DNA of 64,000 nucleotides from Skeletonema tropicum (Eukaryota; Bacillariophyta; Thalassiosirophyceae; Thalassiosirales; Thalassiosiraceae). The stretch lies in assembly GCA_037178625.1 (NCBI GenBank), contig CM074127.1, positions 4,340,001-4,404,000 of the forward strand, in the 5' to 3' direction. Position numbers and translations under genes: made by a program. Of this stretch, positions 23,701-33,529 are shown piece after piece. Numbering within the stretch: the stretch's first letter is position 1; each line of letters begins with the position of its first letter. Under the pieces are notes generated by a model. The model did no database searches. It saw nothing but the letters and a program-made list of their open reading frames with translations, and had not been told where the DNA came from.

Positions 23701-24227
23701 TCCTGTATTTTTGAGTTCCAAGTCTCATTTACATGACTTGGCAGGCAAATATGAATAGGAGGCACCGGGCAGCGCAGCTCGCAGGAAGAGCAAGTGTCCA
23801 ACTTCACTACTTTGATCTTCTTTGCAGGGGGTGAAGAGGGTGAAGGAGGTGGAGCGAAGGAAGAAGATGCATACGTGCTTGATGTTGAGACATCTCCTAA
23901 TTCAGGAACCATCTTTTACTGTGATGGTTCCACGATATGGCATTGAAGGTCGGGTTCGTCTATCCCATATCGCTACGAAAGATGATGAGAATTTGATTAG
24001 GGATCCGGAGAAGCATCGATTGGCAGTACAAAGATGCCAAGAGTGGCAAGACGTTGGCATCTGTAGCTGTATTTGATAAGGTGAGGGTGAAAATTTGGGT
24101 AAGAAGCAGCAGAGACAGGAGGGAGTTGATCGTCGACTTGCTTGAACCGAGAGCTTTGGCAGATTCATCTGTGTTGGAAGAACGAGAACGCGCTTCGAAA
24201 AAGAAGAAGTTGAAGACAAAGAAATAA
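20792..24227 (+). CDS. DIS3: Exosome 3'-5' exoribonuclease DIS3/RRP44, with seven frame breaks
   Basis: All DIS3 parts are present in order. The N-terminal CR3/PIN region has YLRDDLGYGNDAC and LAVVDTNVLLHHMDVLEYL with the PIN acid residues. OB-fold cold-shock regions follow, then the RNB catalytic motif LSIDPPGCKDIDDALH (the aspartates bind Mg2+), HFTSPIRRYADVCVHRLLA, and a C-terminal S1 domain (MVPRYGIEGRVRLSHI) with a Lys-rich end. Continuity needs seven +1 steps near 21030, 22160, 23352, 23747, 23820, 23915 and 24031. In each case dropping one base of a short run restores residues conserved in DIS3, for example LRRHPAP, NRRHRAAQLAGRAS, and VQDAKSGKTLASVAVFDKV. It acts in nuclear and cytoplasmic exosomes in RNA processing and decay. 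Start is ATG 20792 or 20834. It ends 29 bp from the convergent SEL1 gene. Confidence 0.85.
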
Positions 24228-24256
24228 GTAGAGTACGATACCAATCCAACGATTTA

Positions 24257-25811
24257 TCATCCATCATTATCTTTTAGCATGGTTTTAGCAATATGCTTCG
24301 CCATGTCCATGTCTTTCTTGACGCCCTCGCCCATCGCATAACATGCTACGACATTTCGCCAGCCTTCAATGGATCCGAGCTCTCCCGCTTGTTGATACAA
24401 TTCAAATGCTCGTCTTTGATCGCGTTCAATGATAACCGATCCTTGGGGACTCAAGACACCTTGATGTAAAATTGCCCCCGCTGACACCATTGCCTCTACA
24501 TGCTCAAAAGTCTCTGCAGCAGCAAGAAAATTATCCAAAGCCGCCGTCGCGTCAACTTCATATCCATCCTCGCCATGGTAGAAGCAATAACCCTGTAGAA
24601 ATAACGAGTCTGGGTTGCCAGCTTCAGCAGCTTTTGTTAACAGTCCGCGAAACTCATCCTTCTCCCCATCCTGCAAATTCAAAAGAGCCAGATGATGCAA
24701 AGCAGGCCCATGGTTATATTCATGCGCTGCGCGACAAAGCAATTGATAGCCAGCCACCTCATCCTTTTCATGCGACATATACTGAACACCGACGAAATAC
24801 ATGGCATCGGAGTCTCCCAAATCAACAGCTTTATTGAATGCTTCCATTGCATTCGTTATTTTCGCTTCATCGTCATCAGACCTATCCCAAAGTAAGTGAC
24901 CTAGATTGTACCATGCTTCGGCTGAGCCTGCTTTTCCTGCTTCTTCGTACAGAAGATGAGCAAGCGTAATGTACGGAGATGTAGGTCCGTTGCCCTCTTC
25001 ATCTTTTTCCATTATAGCAAGTATCTGAGATAGGTTGATAGGTGATTCATCTATCCAGTCTGCACATCTATCAATGTTAATAAGCGGCTCATCTGAGGAG
25101 ACAGATGACTTCTTGGCAATTTCCAAAGCTTCGTTGCCTAATCGAACCAATGCCAGAGGATGGCCATATCTTAACGCAGCTTCTTCCAAATATTGTAATG
25201 CTACTTTTTGATAATATTCCTCATCTAACTTTTCTCTGACTGGCTGTTTATTGCCACTGTTATCAGCATTGCCACTATGGGCAACTTTGCCATCCCACTT
25301 GTCCACTTTGATACTATTAATTGGTTGAGATGATTGTCTAGTTTGTTTGACAATGGTACGGACTACAGCCACACCAGCCGCACGGATCCTTAATATTAGT
25401 CTGGTCATCATCCGCTGCATCTATTGCATTTAACCTCTGCAGACGAGGATCCTTGTCTTTCTGTTTGTGGCTATTTTGGCGCTGAGTTGTCTTCTCCCGT
25501 TGTCGTTGCATCGATTCATATTGTTCTCTGAGTAATCGCTCTTCAAGCGATTGTTTTGCATTTGCCGCGTTTTGAAGCGCCTCCAACGCAAGTTTGTATG
25601 ATTCTGCGCCTGAGCCTCCTTCGCAAGAATTACTTTGATTGAACGAGTGACTAAAATGCCGACAGAGAGAGAGATTGTGTCGATGAACAGCTACTGATTG
25701 AGACGCTGTGGCGTAGCTGCAGAAATTGTGACATTGATTTTTTGCGTGACGAACTTTGAATTGCCCTGCAAACGCAGCGAGTCTACACCGTGCTGCAATG
25801 GATTGGAGCAT
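24257..25811 (-). CDS. SEL1-repeat protein, probably mitochondrial
   Basis: The C-terminal two thirds contains SEL1-like repeats (helix pairs of about 36 residues), for example AEAWYNLGHLLWDRS, DSDAMYFVGVQYMSHEKDE, PDSLFLQGYCFYHGEDG and YQQAGELGSIEGWRNVVACY. Such repeats form a superhelical scaffold for protein-protein contacts. The N-terminus from ATG 25811 (LQSIAARCRLAAFAGQFKVRH) is basic and amphipathic, like a mitochondrial presequence. Two frames overlap between 25420 and 25338 and are joined by a +1 step; the exact point cannot be placed because this region is a low-complexity linker. Partner unknown. It faces the coiled-coil gene at 26105 head to head. Confidence 0.7.
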
Positions 25812-26104
25812 GCTTCCGTTCCCAATATTAATTGTCGAATCTATTCCAATGCTTTCACGCAGGTCGGGGTTAGGGCTGGGTTATCTCTCTCTATGGTTGG
25901 GTTGCGTTTGGCGTTTGCCGGCGCGGCGCCGACCGATGAGTCGAATTCAAAGATCTTCAAAGAAAGACTTTATGTCTTATCGGACAAGAAAGGGTTTTGA
26001 GTGTAAACTTGCCGCCGACCCGATCGGCGAGATAATGCACTGACACTGAAGATGATGTGGATGAAGCGTGTGCTGTGTTTTATCATCAAAGTGTGTTGTA
26101 AACG

Positions 26105-27805
26105 ATGACGAATCTATTCGATAGCAGCAGCAACGATGAAGGAGGCTCGATAGGCACTCGAGAGAGTCGCAATAGTTTTATTGGTGAAGACGTTGACGAT
26201 AATAATGTAGCCCTACACGAAACTGGTGTACCGACGTTGCCAGTGGCCACTGTTTTTAATACGAACAACCCAGGATCAAACGATATTACACATTATCACG
26301 AAACAAATCAAATTATAGATGCGGAAGAAGAGCGTGATAAGTTGCGAATCACATCTTCACTTATGGATGATGATACATCAAATGATTCTGACAACGATGA
26401 TGGTGAGGCTAATACTTCTTCTCTGCAAGCACAGAGAAAGGACATCTTTCGTAGTCCACGCAAAGGACCACCTACAAACAAGTCCGCGTACATTTCTTTG
26501 TCTTCTTGGAATACTATAAATCTTCTTGACGAAGCAAGTCAGAGTCAAGCCGAGTCGGAAGTAATTCACAGAACACAATCATACTCTGACAAATTCAACT
26601 CGGTGTATGGCGAAGTTGCTACGGCAGCAGCATCAAAGAACAAAGTGGCTACAAGATCAAATGATCATGGGAATAGACTCAGAAACGCAAGAGCATCTTT
26701 CAGTACTGCAATCAAAACTTTTGGGGCTGGACTGACCAATGCAACAACTTGCGATGCCGTGGGTACTACATTTCCCATGGTTGCAAGTTCGTGGGATGTA
26801 GATATAGATGATTCAAGTCATGTGTTAGGAAAGAAGCGGACAGCTGACAACAGATTCAGCATAGGGAGCTACAACAGTATCAACAATAACAACAGAAGGA
26901 AGAAAGTGCCCTTGGATATTCGATCAGAACTAGTGCTGATGCAAGATAAGATGGATCAATATGAACAAACAATACAAACTCTACGACGTGATAATGCTGT
27001 CCTTTTAACATCCAAGTCACATCTTCAATCTATGCTGGAACAATCCAACAAAGCCCTTCGAAGCGCACAGCAAGAAACGAAGGCATCCAAAAATCGTGCT
27101 GAATCACTTACCTATCAGGTGGATGAAATGAAACGTGAACTAGAGCGAGCGAAACAACATGAATTACAAGCACAAACAGAAATTGATGAAGCACGAATGG
27201 AGGAACAAATAAAATTGGCTGAGTTGAAAAGCAAGCACGAACTTTTATTTCAAAAGGAATTGCACAAGCAGAAAAATGAGATTGCTTCTTTGAAATCGCA
27301 AATATCCAGTGCAGAGCAGTCAGTGGTTGAATGCGAAGATGTTATAAATCGACAAGCAGCAAAGATTATCAACCTTGAAGAAACGTTGGCAAAAACTACT
27401 ACCGCAGCTACAGATGCATTAGAAGTGGCGAAAGAAGCTCAAGAGGAAAGAGACTTTTGGAAGTCGCGTGCGAAATTATCTCCCAAAGCAAAGTCGTTGG
27501 CCAAATCATTTGTGCATACGACAAGATACTACTCGTGTGGTCAAGAGGAGAAAATGACATCGAAACAATCAGTCGGCAAAGAAAACAATCATGCGTCAGG
27601 AAAATGTAATTTTTGTTTCAAGGAGCAAAGTGGCATAGTACGTTGGTGTAAGTGTGGAAAGGTCGACTGCCACATGTGGGCTCATGCAAAATGTATTGCA
27701 AAAGTGAAAAAGAATGTATCCACCAGTGTTAGCCATCCTGGCACTCCACCTCCTACTTTACCTTTGATACTTTGTAACGGTGTTGAGCCTCTAATCAAAA
27801 AGTAA
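26105..27805 (+). CDS. Coiled-coil protein with a C-terminal Cys/His cluster
   Basis: An intact 566-codon frame. Residues 1-270 are Ser/Asn/Asp-rich and probably disordered. A long coiled coil spans about 278-460 (MQDKMDQYEQTIQTLRRDN, then MKRELERAKQHELQAQTEI). The end has a possible zinc-binding cluster: CNFCFKE, WCKCGKVDCHMWAHAKC. The spacing resembles a small treble-clef or PHD-like finger but is not a standard match. No signal peptide or membrane helix. A structural or chromatin-associated role is possible; no family assigned. Confidence 0.7.
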   Translation: MTNLFDSSSNDEGGSIGTRESRNSFIGEDVDDNNVALHETGVPTLPVATVFNTNNPGSNDITHYHETNQIIDAEEERDKLRITSSLMDDDTSNDSDNDDGEANTSSLQAQRKDIFRSPRKGPPTNKSAYISLSSWNTINLLDEASQSQAESEVIHRTQSYSDKFNSVYGEVATAAASKNKVATRSNDHGNRLRNARASFSTAIKTFGAGLTNATTCDAVGTTFPMVASSWDVDIDDSSHVLGKKRTADNRFSIGSYNSINNNNRRKKVPLDIRSELVLMQDKMDQYEQTIQTLRRDNAVLLTSKSHLQSMLEQSNKALRSAQQETKASKNRAESLTYQVDEMKRELERAKQHELQAQTEIDEARMEEQIKLAELKSKHELLFQKELHKQKNEIASLKSQISSAEQSVVECEDVINRQAAKIINLEETLAKTTTAATDALEVAKEAQEERDFWKSRAKLSPKAKSLAKSFVHTTRYYSCGQEEKMTSKQSVGKENNHASGKCNFCFKEQSGIVRWCKCGKVDCHMWAHAKCIAKVKKNVSTSVSHPGTPPPTLPLILCNGVEPLIKK

Positions 27806-27917
27806 CAAGCATTTATATTTATGTAAAGTGGAGCATATTCATATGTTTTCGCACCACTCTCCAAGAGTGGCCGTCTCATACACATTTTCGGCAATCCGTC
27901 TGAAGTCATTGACTGCT

Positions 27918-28992
27918 CTAGTTCTTCATCTTCTTCGCTGCAGGTTTGACATTCAATGCCTCCTGCTCATCAACTTTGGCATCAATGAACGCCTTGGAGA
28001 ATCCAAAAGACAAAGCTTTTTTCAAACACTCAGGATCGATGACTCCGTCCCCGTCCTGCGCGGAAGACAGGGCGGCTTGAAGTGCTGCTGTTGCTGCGGG
28101 ATTTGCTTTGTATGGTGCTTTGGTCGCGGTCGCAGTCGCAGCTCTTTTCTTGGTATTAGGTACAGAGGCGGAGGCAAATGCAGCTGGTGCAGAAGCGGAA
28201 GCAAATGCAGCTGACGTAGACACATTATTATTGGTAGTAGAAGCCTTCTTCTTTGGCTTCTTTTTGGCAGTGCCAGGGACCTTGTAGATTGCGTTAACGA
28301 AGTAGGCCTTGCTCTTGCGAGTTACTTTGTGAAGCTTCTTCTCTGCCGGAGTGCAGACAACGCGTTTGAGATCCCAGCCGCTGCTCTTGGTAACATGCTT
28401 TTTCAGATCACGAAAACAGGGCTGCGTGAGATGGAAGTTAGGCAAGGTCAAAGGAATAGTAATTTTGTTACCAGCCTCAAAGAGAGAAAGATCTGAGAAA
28501 TCCACCCCGAATTGGAGAGACTTATCGCTGACTTTTTTGACTGTACGAGCTCTAGGATCAATCCGTGGAATGGAATCGGAGATTTGCTTGGAAATTTTTG
28601 CATTCTCGTCATTCTCAAACTCCTTTCCAAGCAAATAGCCATAGACGTTATTGAGGGCGTCATTCGGGAGTTTTTGGAGATGTGAATTGGATCCTTCCTC
28701 ACGTGCTTCATTGATCGTAGTTTCGATCATCGTTGCCTGAAGCAGTAGAGGATGATTAAAGCATAGCAGTGATGGTGTTGCGTTAGAGCATATGGTGATA
28801 TGATGTTTAGGAAAGTATCGGCTCTAACGGTTTGCTTACCTCCATTGTCCTCTTCATTGCGTCAAATTTCTTCTTCGCTTCGCTCTCTCTTTGCTCAGCG
28901 TGGCTTGATTTCTCATTGGCGGAGCCATACCAATGATCCCGGCCGTAGCCATTGTAGCCGTAGCCAAATCCGTATAGAAAAAAGAGATCCAT
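27918..28992 (-). CDS. Unknown basic protein, two exons
   Basis: Exon 1 (28992-28840) begins MDLFFLYGFGYGYNGYGRD and ends at a GTAAGC donor; exon 2 starts at 28736 after a CAG acceptor, in phase, giving about 323 residues. The middle is well structured in composition (LQFGVDFSDLSLF, ITIPLTLPNFHLTQPCFRDLKKHV). It is followed by Lys-rich and Ala/Ser-rich low-complexity segments, including a near-duplicated AAFASASAP unit, and a conserved-looking end (GVIDPECLKKALSFGFSKAFIDAKV). No targeting peptide. Nuclear localisation is suggested by KKKPKKK. Function not recognised. Confidence 0.65.
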
Positions 28993-29836
28993 GATGCTTG
29001 CCTTGTGGTTTAGCACAGTGCGTTTTGTTCGATCTCTTTGGAGGAGCAAGCTATTAAATACCCAGCAAAAAAAATGAGAATTCCAAATTTTCCATTTTTC
29101 TAGGGATTTTCTAGCAAACTCACCCATAATTTTTAGCAACCAAGTCGACTACCTACTTCACAACCTGATTAATGTCATAAAAGACTCCTGCACACCAATA
29201 ACCAGGCATTGCATGATAGTCCATGTTACTGTCTTTCGATAGAGCCCCTGGGCAACGTCGCAGATGCTATTTTCTCCCTAAGTTGCTGATTGTCAAGAGG
29301 GTCGGTTGGTCTGGAAGGCGATTTTATTAGTGTTTTTTGCTAGTAAAAAGCAATAAAAACACCAAGAATCATTAGATGATATCTCCATCAGTACTAGATA
29401 TAATTAGTTCAACCAAGGAATAATCATATTCGGATAGACTTCAGTTTGGCATTTCTAATGGCCTTTTTTGTCGAAGGTCTATCTGTAGTGCTTAGTAGGG
29501 GAGGTTCTGACATGGTTGTTTGATGCCATTTTGTAAGTAAAAGAGATATGTACTAATTCCTACGTGATTTGATATTCCAGATATTTTCACGATTCTCATT
29601 TTTTTTTCTGGGTAGCAAGCGCAATAATATAAAGTGCAGAATTCGAGTGAGTTCTCATCTGTCACAGTTCCCGCCACAATTTACGTAAAAAAATATACCG
29701 CGAACATCTTAGCTTGCTCTCATCGACTGATCTATCGACACAATGTGTAGGCTGTAGGCTGGCCATGTCGTGCCACTATTCCTTTCAATGAACTACCAAG
29801 ACCATACAACATAGCACAGTTATCAACTTTTGTCAT
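28993..29836. other. Intergenic region between divergent genes, with a small AT-rich hairpin
   Basis: About 840 bp with no coding signal. At about 29329-29361 an imperfect inverted repeat (gtgttttttgct ... agcaataaaaacac) could form a hairpin. A copy of the dispersed motif tactaattcctacgtg lies near 29548. It presumably contains the promoters of the flanking genes. Confidence 0.4.
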
Positions 29837-30716
29837 ATGATGATGAATAGGATCTGCATCTTGCCTCACCATTGTCGATGCTTTATGAGGGATCGGCTCA
29901 ATACTGATATTGTAAAGCAACGTGCATCACTCTCGACGCTTACATCATCATCATATGATGACCTGATCAAACGATTTGATGACAAAGTGAATTCAGTCAC
30001 AACACTAACCCTGAATAATCCAAAAAAGTACAACGTGCTTTCATCTACTTTGCTCGATGCTATGCAGCTTACACCTTGATGACATAGCAGCGAATGATTC
30101 TATATCAGTGCTTGTGATTGCAGCAACTGGAAAAGCATTCTCCGCCGGTCACGATCTGAAAGAGATTCATTCGCATGATACTGATGAGGATACGACAGCT
30201 TTATTCAAAAAGTGCAGCAAACTCATGATGTCAATAAATAAACTTCCGCAGCCTGTGATTGCAAGCGTGCAAGGTATTGCCACGGCAGCAGGTTGCCAAC
30301 TAGTTGCATCTTGTGACCTTGCAGTGGCTGCGAACGAAGCTGAATTTGGAGTATCTGGTATAAATGTTGGGCTCTTTTGTTCAACTCCAGCTGTGGCACT
30401 TTCTAGAAATGTTCATACGAAGCAAGCAATGCATATGCTGTTGACTGGGGATTTGATATCGTCAGAGCAAGCTGTAGCGTATGGCCTCATCAACAAGACT
30501 GTCCCGATGGAAATGTTAGAAACAGAAACAATGATGCTTGCAAAGAAAGTTGCCTGCAAGTCAAATTATGCAATAAGATTAGGTAAGGATGTTTTCTACA
30601 AACAGCTCAAGTGTGATGATTTGAAAGATGCATACGAACTGGCAACAGAGAGAATAGCATCAAATTGTCAGCATGACGATGCGAAGAAGCTGATTGCAGC
30701 ATTTGTCAAAAAATAG
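29837..30716 (+). CDS. ECHDC3: Enoyl-CoA hydratase/isomerase family protein, ECHDC3-like
   Basis: The crotonase core matches ECHDC3-type proteins: LNNPKKYNVLSSTLLDAMQ, GKAFSAGHDLKEIHSHD (first oxyanion-hole region), PVIASVQGIATAAGCQLVASCDLAVA, GVNVGLFCSTP-like GINVGLFCSTPAVALSRNV, and YGLINKTVP. The N-terminus (RICILPHHCRCFMRDRLN) is basic, probably mitochondrial. One +1 step at about 30067 joins DAMQL to LDDIAANDSISVLVIAATG; removing one T of CTT restores the frame. ECHDC3 family members are mitochondrial proteins of uncertain substrate. It ends 42 bp from the convergent TLDc gene. Confidence 0.85.
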
Positions 30717-30758
30717 CGATTTTCCTAAGTAACACTTATCATTCTTTCCTAATATCAG

Positions 30759-32207
30759 TTACTGTCCCCTCTCAAGCTTGTAGCCACCATGCTCTTCATC
30801 GACGCTGAATTCGCTTCTGCCTCTTGCTTCTTCTCGGTGCTTGTACAAATTTGTGTCTATCAAGTTGATATCCCCAACAAGTGGCTTCTTGTCCTTGACT
30901 ACACGAGCTTGCAAGATGGCAGAGTCTGTGATTTCTCGTTGCGTTGCACGTGATGCTAGACCTTTCGATATAGCTTCTTTGCCACCCGTTCCCCATACTT
31001 CGATGCTCTTGATATTAAACTTCTCAAGACAATCGTCAGGCAATAATTTACCAGTCTGGAACGTCTTGTCCATCACACCAGCATTGCATGCTTCCATGGA
31101 TGCTGGGATGAAAAGTCTGGGCAAGTTCTTTGTACCGCCAAAGCCTAGACCATCTTGTAAAAGGATAAAATTCTTGTCTTCGCCAGTTGCATTGAATACA
31201 GTGAGTGTTGGGTATAGTTGGAAAAGAAACCCACTGCTTTCGCCGTAATAATCCTTGCTCTTCTTCCACTTGGTATTGAAGAATCCTCCAATGATATCAT
31301 CTTTATCAGTTTCAATCACAACTAGTGTAGGCCCTTTGTATCCAAGGATGGAGTACTGAAGTCGATTCATTGATGCTCCGTGAAACTGGCGCGAGTAAAG
31401 ATTGTGCCATTCGCCACCCAGGCTTGGCGAAGTGCACGCAAGCGCAAATAGATTAGGATGATGCGTTGCCTCAAAGATGTCGCTGTGTTGATCAAGTTTG
31501 GGACGCTGGAACAAGACAAAATTCAAGCGATGTTTGATCCACTTTCCATGAAAGAGCAGGTTGTGCATGAATGTGGATAGCGTAGTTGAGATCATAGGAG
31601 TCATTGTCTCAGCCCAGTTGAAGAAGGTCTCTTTCGTCACATACCCATCTTCACCAGCTTGGGCAAGTGACCTTTCTAGAGCCGAGCATGCGCTGTCGTG
31701 CTCTGATTCGAGTTTTTCAACGATACTGTTTGCATCAGCTTCTGGCAAAATAATGACATCTGCTGCAACTGAAAGGCGATAGCATAAATCAATGATCTTG
31801 CTGCTTTCGATCTTGTCCTCGAACCAGCTACAGCAGTCCCAGATCACTCTTAACGCTTCTTTATGTCCTCTCTGGCCGCAATCCGCAACGCCTTCCAGAA
31901 ACCTTTCGAGATTTGGCATTCCTTCATTCGCGCAATCAACAAACAGGTCGACTGACATGGCCGCACGAAGACTAGAAGCAAATCCAGGAGGAAGGATTCG
32001 TTCCTCGACAAGCTCTACACGCCTTCGCATTTCATCACCGGGGAGAAAGAAGTAAGAATAGGGTGAGCTGAGTGCAATCTTTGTTAGAAATGAATCAGCA
32101 TTTCCCGTGTCTGTAATTGTTGAGTAGCAGCGTAGGAGTTGCTCGATCTCACTGATATCAAAAGGATATCGGTCGGCAAGCTTGTTAAGTTCAATTTTTG
32201 ACGCCAT
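30759..32207 (-). CDS. TLDc-domain protein with EF-hand-like N-terminus
   Basis: An intact 482-residue protein. The C-terminal half is a TLDc domain: LYSRQFHGASMNRLQYSIL, GPTLVVIETDKDDIIGGFFN, FLFQLYPTLTVFN, FILLQDGLGFGGT and IKSIEVWGTGG. The N-terminal part has LADRYPFDISEIEQLLRCY, a pattern common in calcineurin-B-like EF-hand regions, and a second helical pair ending in GEDGYVTKETFFNWAE, an EF-hand-like loop. TLDc proteins are linked to oxidative-stress protection and V-ATPase binding in animals and fungi; here that is inference. No targeting signal. Confidence 0.82.
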   Translation of the reverse strand: MASKIELNKLADRYPFDISEIEQLLRCYSTITDTGNADSFLTKIALSSPYSYFFLPGDEMRRRVELVEERILPPGFASSLRAAMSVDLFVDCANEGMPNLERFLEGVADCGQRGHKEALRVIWDCCSWFEDKIESSKIIDLCYRLSVAADVIILPEADANSIVEKLESEHDSACSALERSLAQAGEDGYVTKETFFNWAETMTPMISTTLSTFMHNLLFHGKWIKHRLNFVLFQRPKLDQHSDIFEATHHPNLFALACTSPSLGGEWHNLYSRQFHGASMNRLQYSILGYKGPTLVVIETDKDDIIGGFFNTKWKKSKDYYGESSGFLFQLYPTLTVFNATGEDKNFILLQDGLGFGGTKNLPRLFIPASMEACNAGVMDKTFQTGKLLPDDCLEKFNIKSIEVWGTGGKEAISKGLASRATQREITDSAILQARVVKDKKPLVGDINLIDTNLYKHREEARGRSEFSVDEEHGGYKLERGQ

Positions 32208-32506
32208 GTTTGCAATGTTTTTGTATTTGATGTTGTGTGTTGTTACTTATATTCTTCTGTTTGATATAATATTGTGAGCACATCAAACCCAACAACCCAA
32301 CAACCTCATCTTCGAAGGCTCTACGCAGGCTTCTCGATGTCACTCATTTGCTTGGGCTTCGGGTTCATCGCTCTATCAATAACCCTTCAGTAACCTTCAA
32401 TCAGACTTGAGTGCGCGGATATGTCCTGCCTACGGGTCACATCGGGCCACTCATCCATCACCACCCAAAATTTATCAGCATAACAGTTCAAAAGAACACC
32501 ATCACC

Positions 32507-33508
32507 ATGACAGAATCGATCAACCAAGCGCACGTTGGTAAAATAGTGGCGGCCTACGACGCTTCTCATCAAATAACGGGAGATAATGTTGTCTTTGATG
32601 CTGCAAAAGGAGTTGCTCCAGCCCGCCTTACGGGAAAAGTTCGTGATCGGTATGATCTCGGCACAAAGCTTGCCTTGGTAACTACCGACAGACAATCTGG
32701 CTTTGATAGGCACCTTGCATCTGTCCCCTTTAAAGGTCAGGTATTAAACTTGACGAGCGCATATTGGTTCGAGTTGACGAAGGATATTATACCGAATCAT
32801 TTGCTGAGCGTGCCTCATCCAAATGTGAGCATCGTAAAGAAGTGCACACCGTTTCCCATCGAATTTGTGGTACGCTCGTATATGACTGGTTCGACGTCCA
32901 CTTCCATTTGGAAAAACTACCAAGATGGAGTGAGAAAATACTGTGGGCATGATCTTCCTGATGGAATGAAGAAGAATGAAAAGCTGGCAAAGACCATTCT
33001 TACACCTACAACCAAAGAAGAGGAGCATGATCGTCCAATCTCAGAATCTGAAATTATGGCTGAGGGGTGGATGAAACAGGAAGATTTTGATGTTTGCGCC
33101 AAGGCAGCGTTGGCTGTATTTACCAAAGGGCAGGAGATTGCTGCGGAGAGAGGTCTCATCTTGGTCGATACAAAATATGAATTCGGGAAAGATGAAAATG
33201 GAGTTATCCATTTGATCGACGAAGTCAATACGCCTGATTCATCTCGTTACTGGTTGGCCAACTCTTACAAGGAACGTATCGCAGCTGGAAAAGAACCAGA
33301 AAACATTGATAAGGAGTTCTTGAGACTTTGGTTCCGCGACAACTGTGATCCATACAAGGATGAAGTGATTCCTGAAGCTCCTAAGGATTTGGTTGTGGAA
33401 CTCTCTCGTAGGTATGTGAAATTGTTCGAGACAATCACTGGTAAAGAGTTTGAATTCCAAGAAGGTGCAGAGGGTGCCATTGCCGAAGCTATTCAAAAGA
33501 GTGCGTAG
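32507..33508 (+). CDS. purC: Phosphoribosylaminoimidazole-succinocarboxamide synthetase (SAICAR synthetase)
   Basis: Converts CAIR plus aspartate and ATP to SAICAR in de novo purine synthesis. The family pattern is complete: GKVRDRYDLGTKLALVTTDR (ATP loop), IPNHLLSVPHPNVSIVKKC, PIEFVVRSYMTGSTSTSIW, GLILVDTKYEFG and LIDEVNTPDSSRYW (PurC signature). The length of 333 residues is like fungal ADE1. ATG 32507 in ATCACCATGACAG is chosen; a longer frame upstream has no ATG. No plastid or mitochondrial leader, so it is probably cytosolic. It ends 21 bp from the stop of the convergent HIBCH gene. The previous pathway step (PurK-PurE) is encoded at 41.7-43.7 kb. Confidence 0.95.
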   Translation: MTESINQAHVGKIVAAYDASHQITGDNVVFDAAKGVAPARLTGKVRDRYDLGTKLALVTTDRQSGFDRHLASVPFKGQVLNLTSAYWFELTKDIIPNHLLSVPHPNVSIVKKCTPFPIEFVVRSYMTGSTSTSIWKNYQDGVRKYCGHDLPDGMKKNEKLAKTILTPTTKEEEHDRPISESEIMAEGWMKQEDFDVCAKAALAVFTKGQEIAAERGLILVDTKYEFGKDENGVIHLIDEVNTPDSSRYWLANSYKERIAAGKEPENIDKEFLRLWFRDNCDPYKDEVIPEAPKDLVVELSRRYVKLFETITGKEFEFQEGAEGAIAEAIQKSA

Positions 33509-33529
33509 GTTATTTCAAGCAACTTAAAG

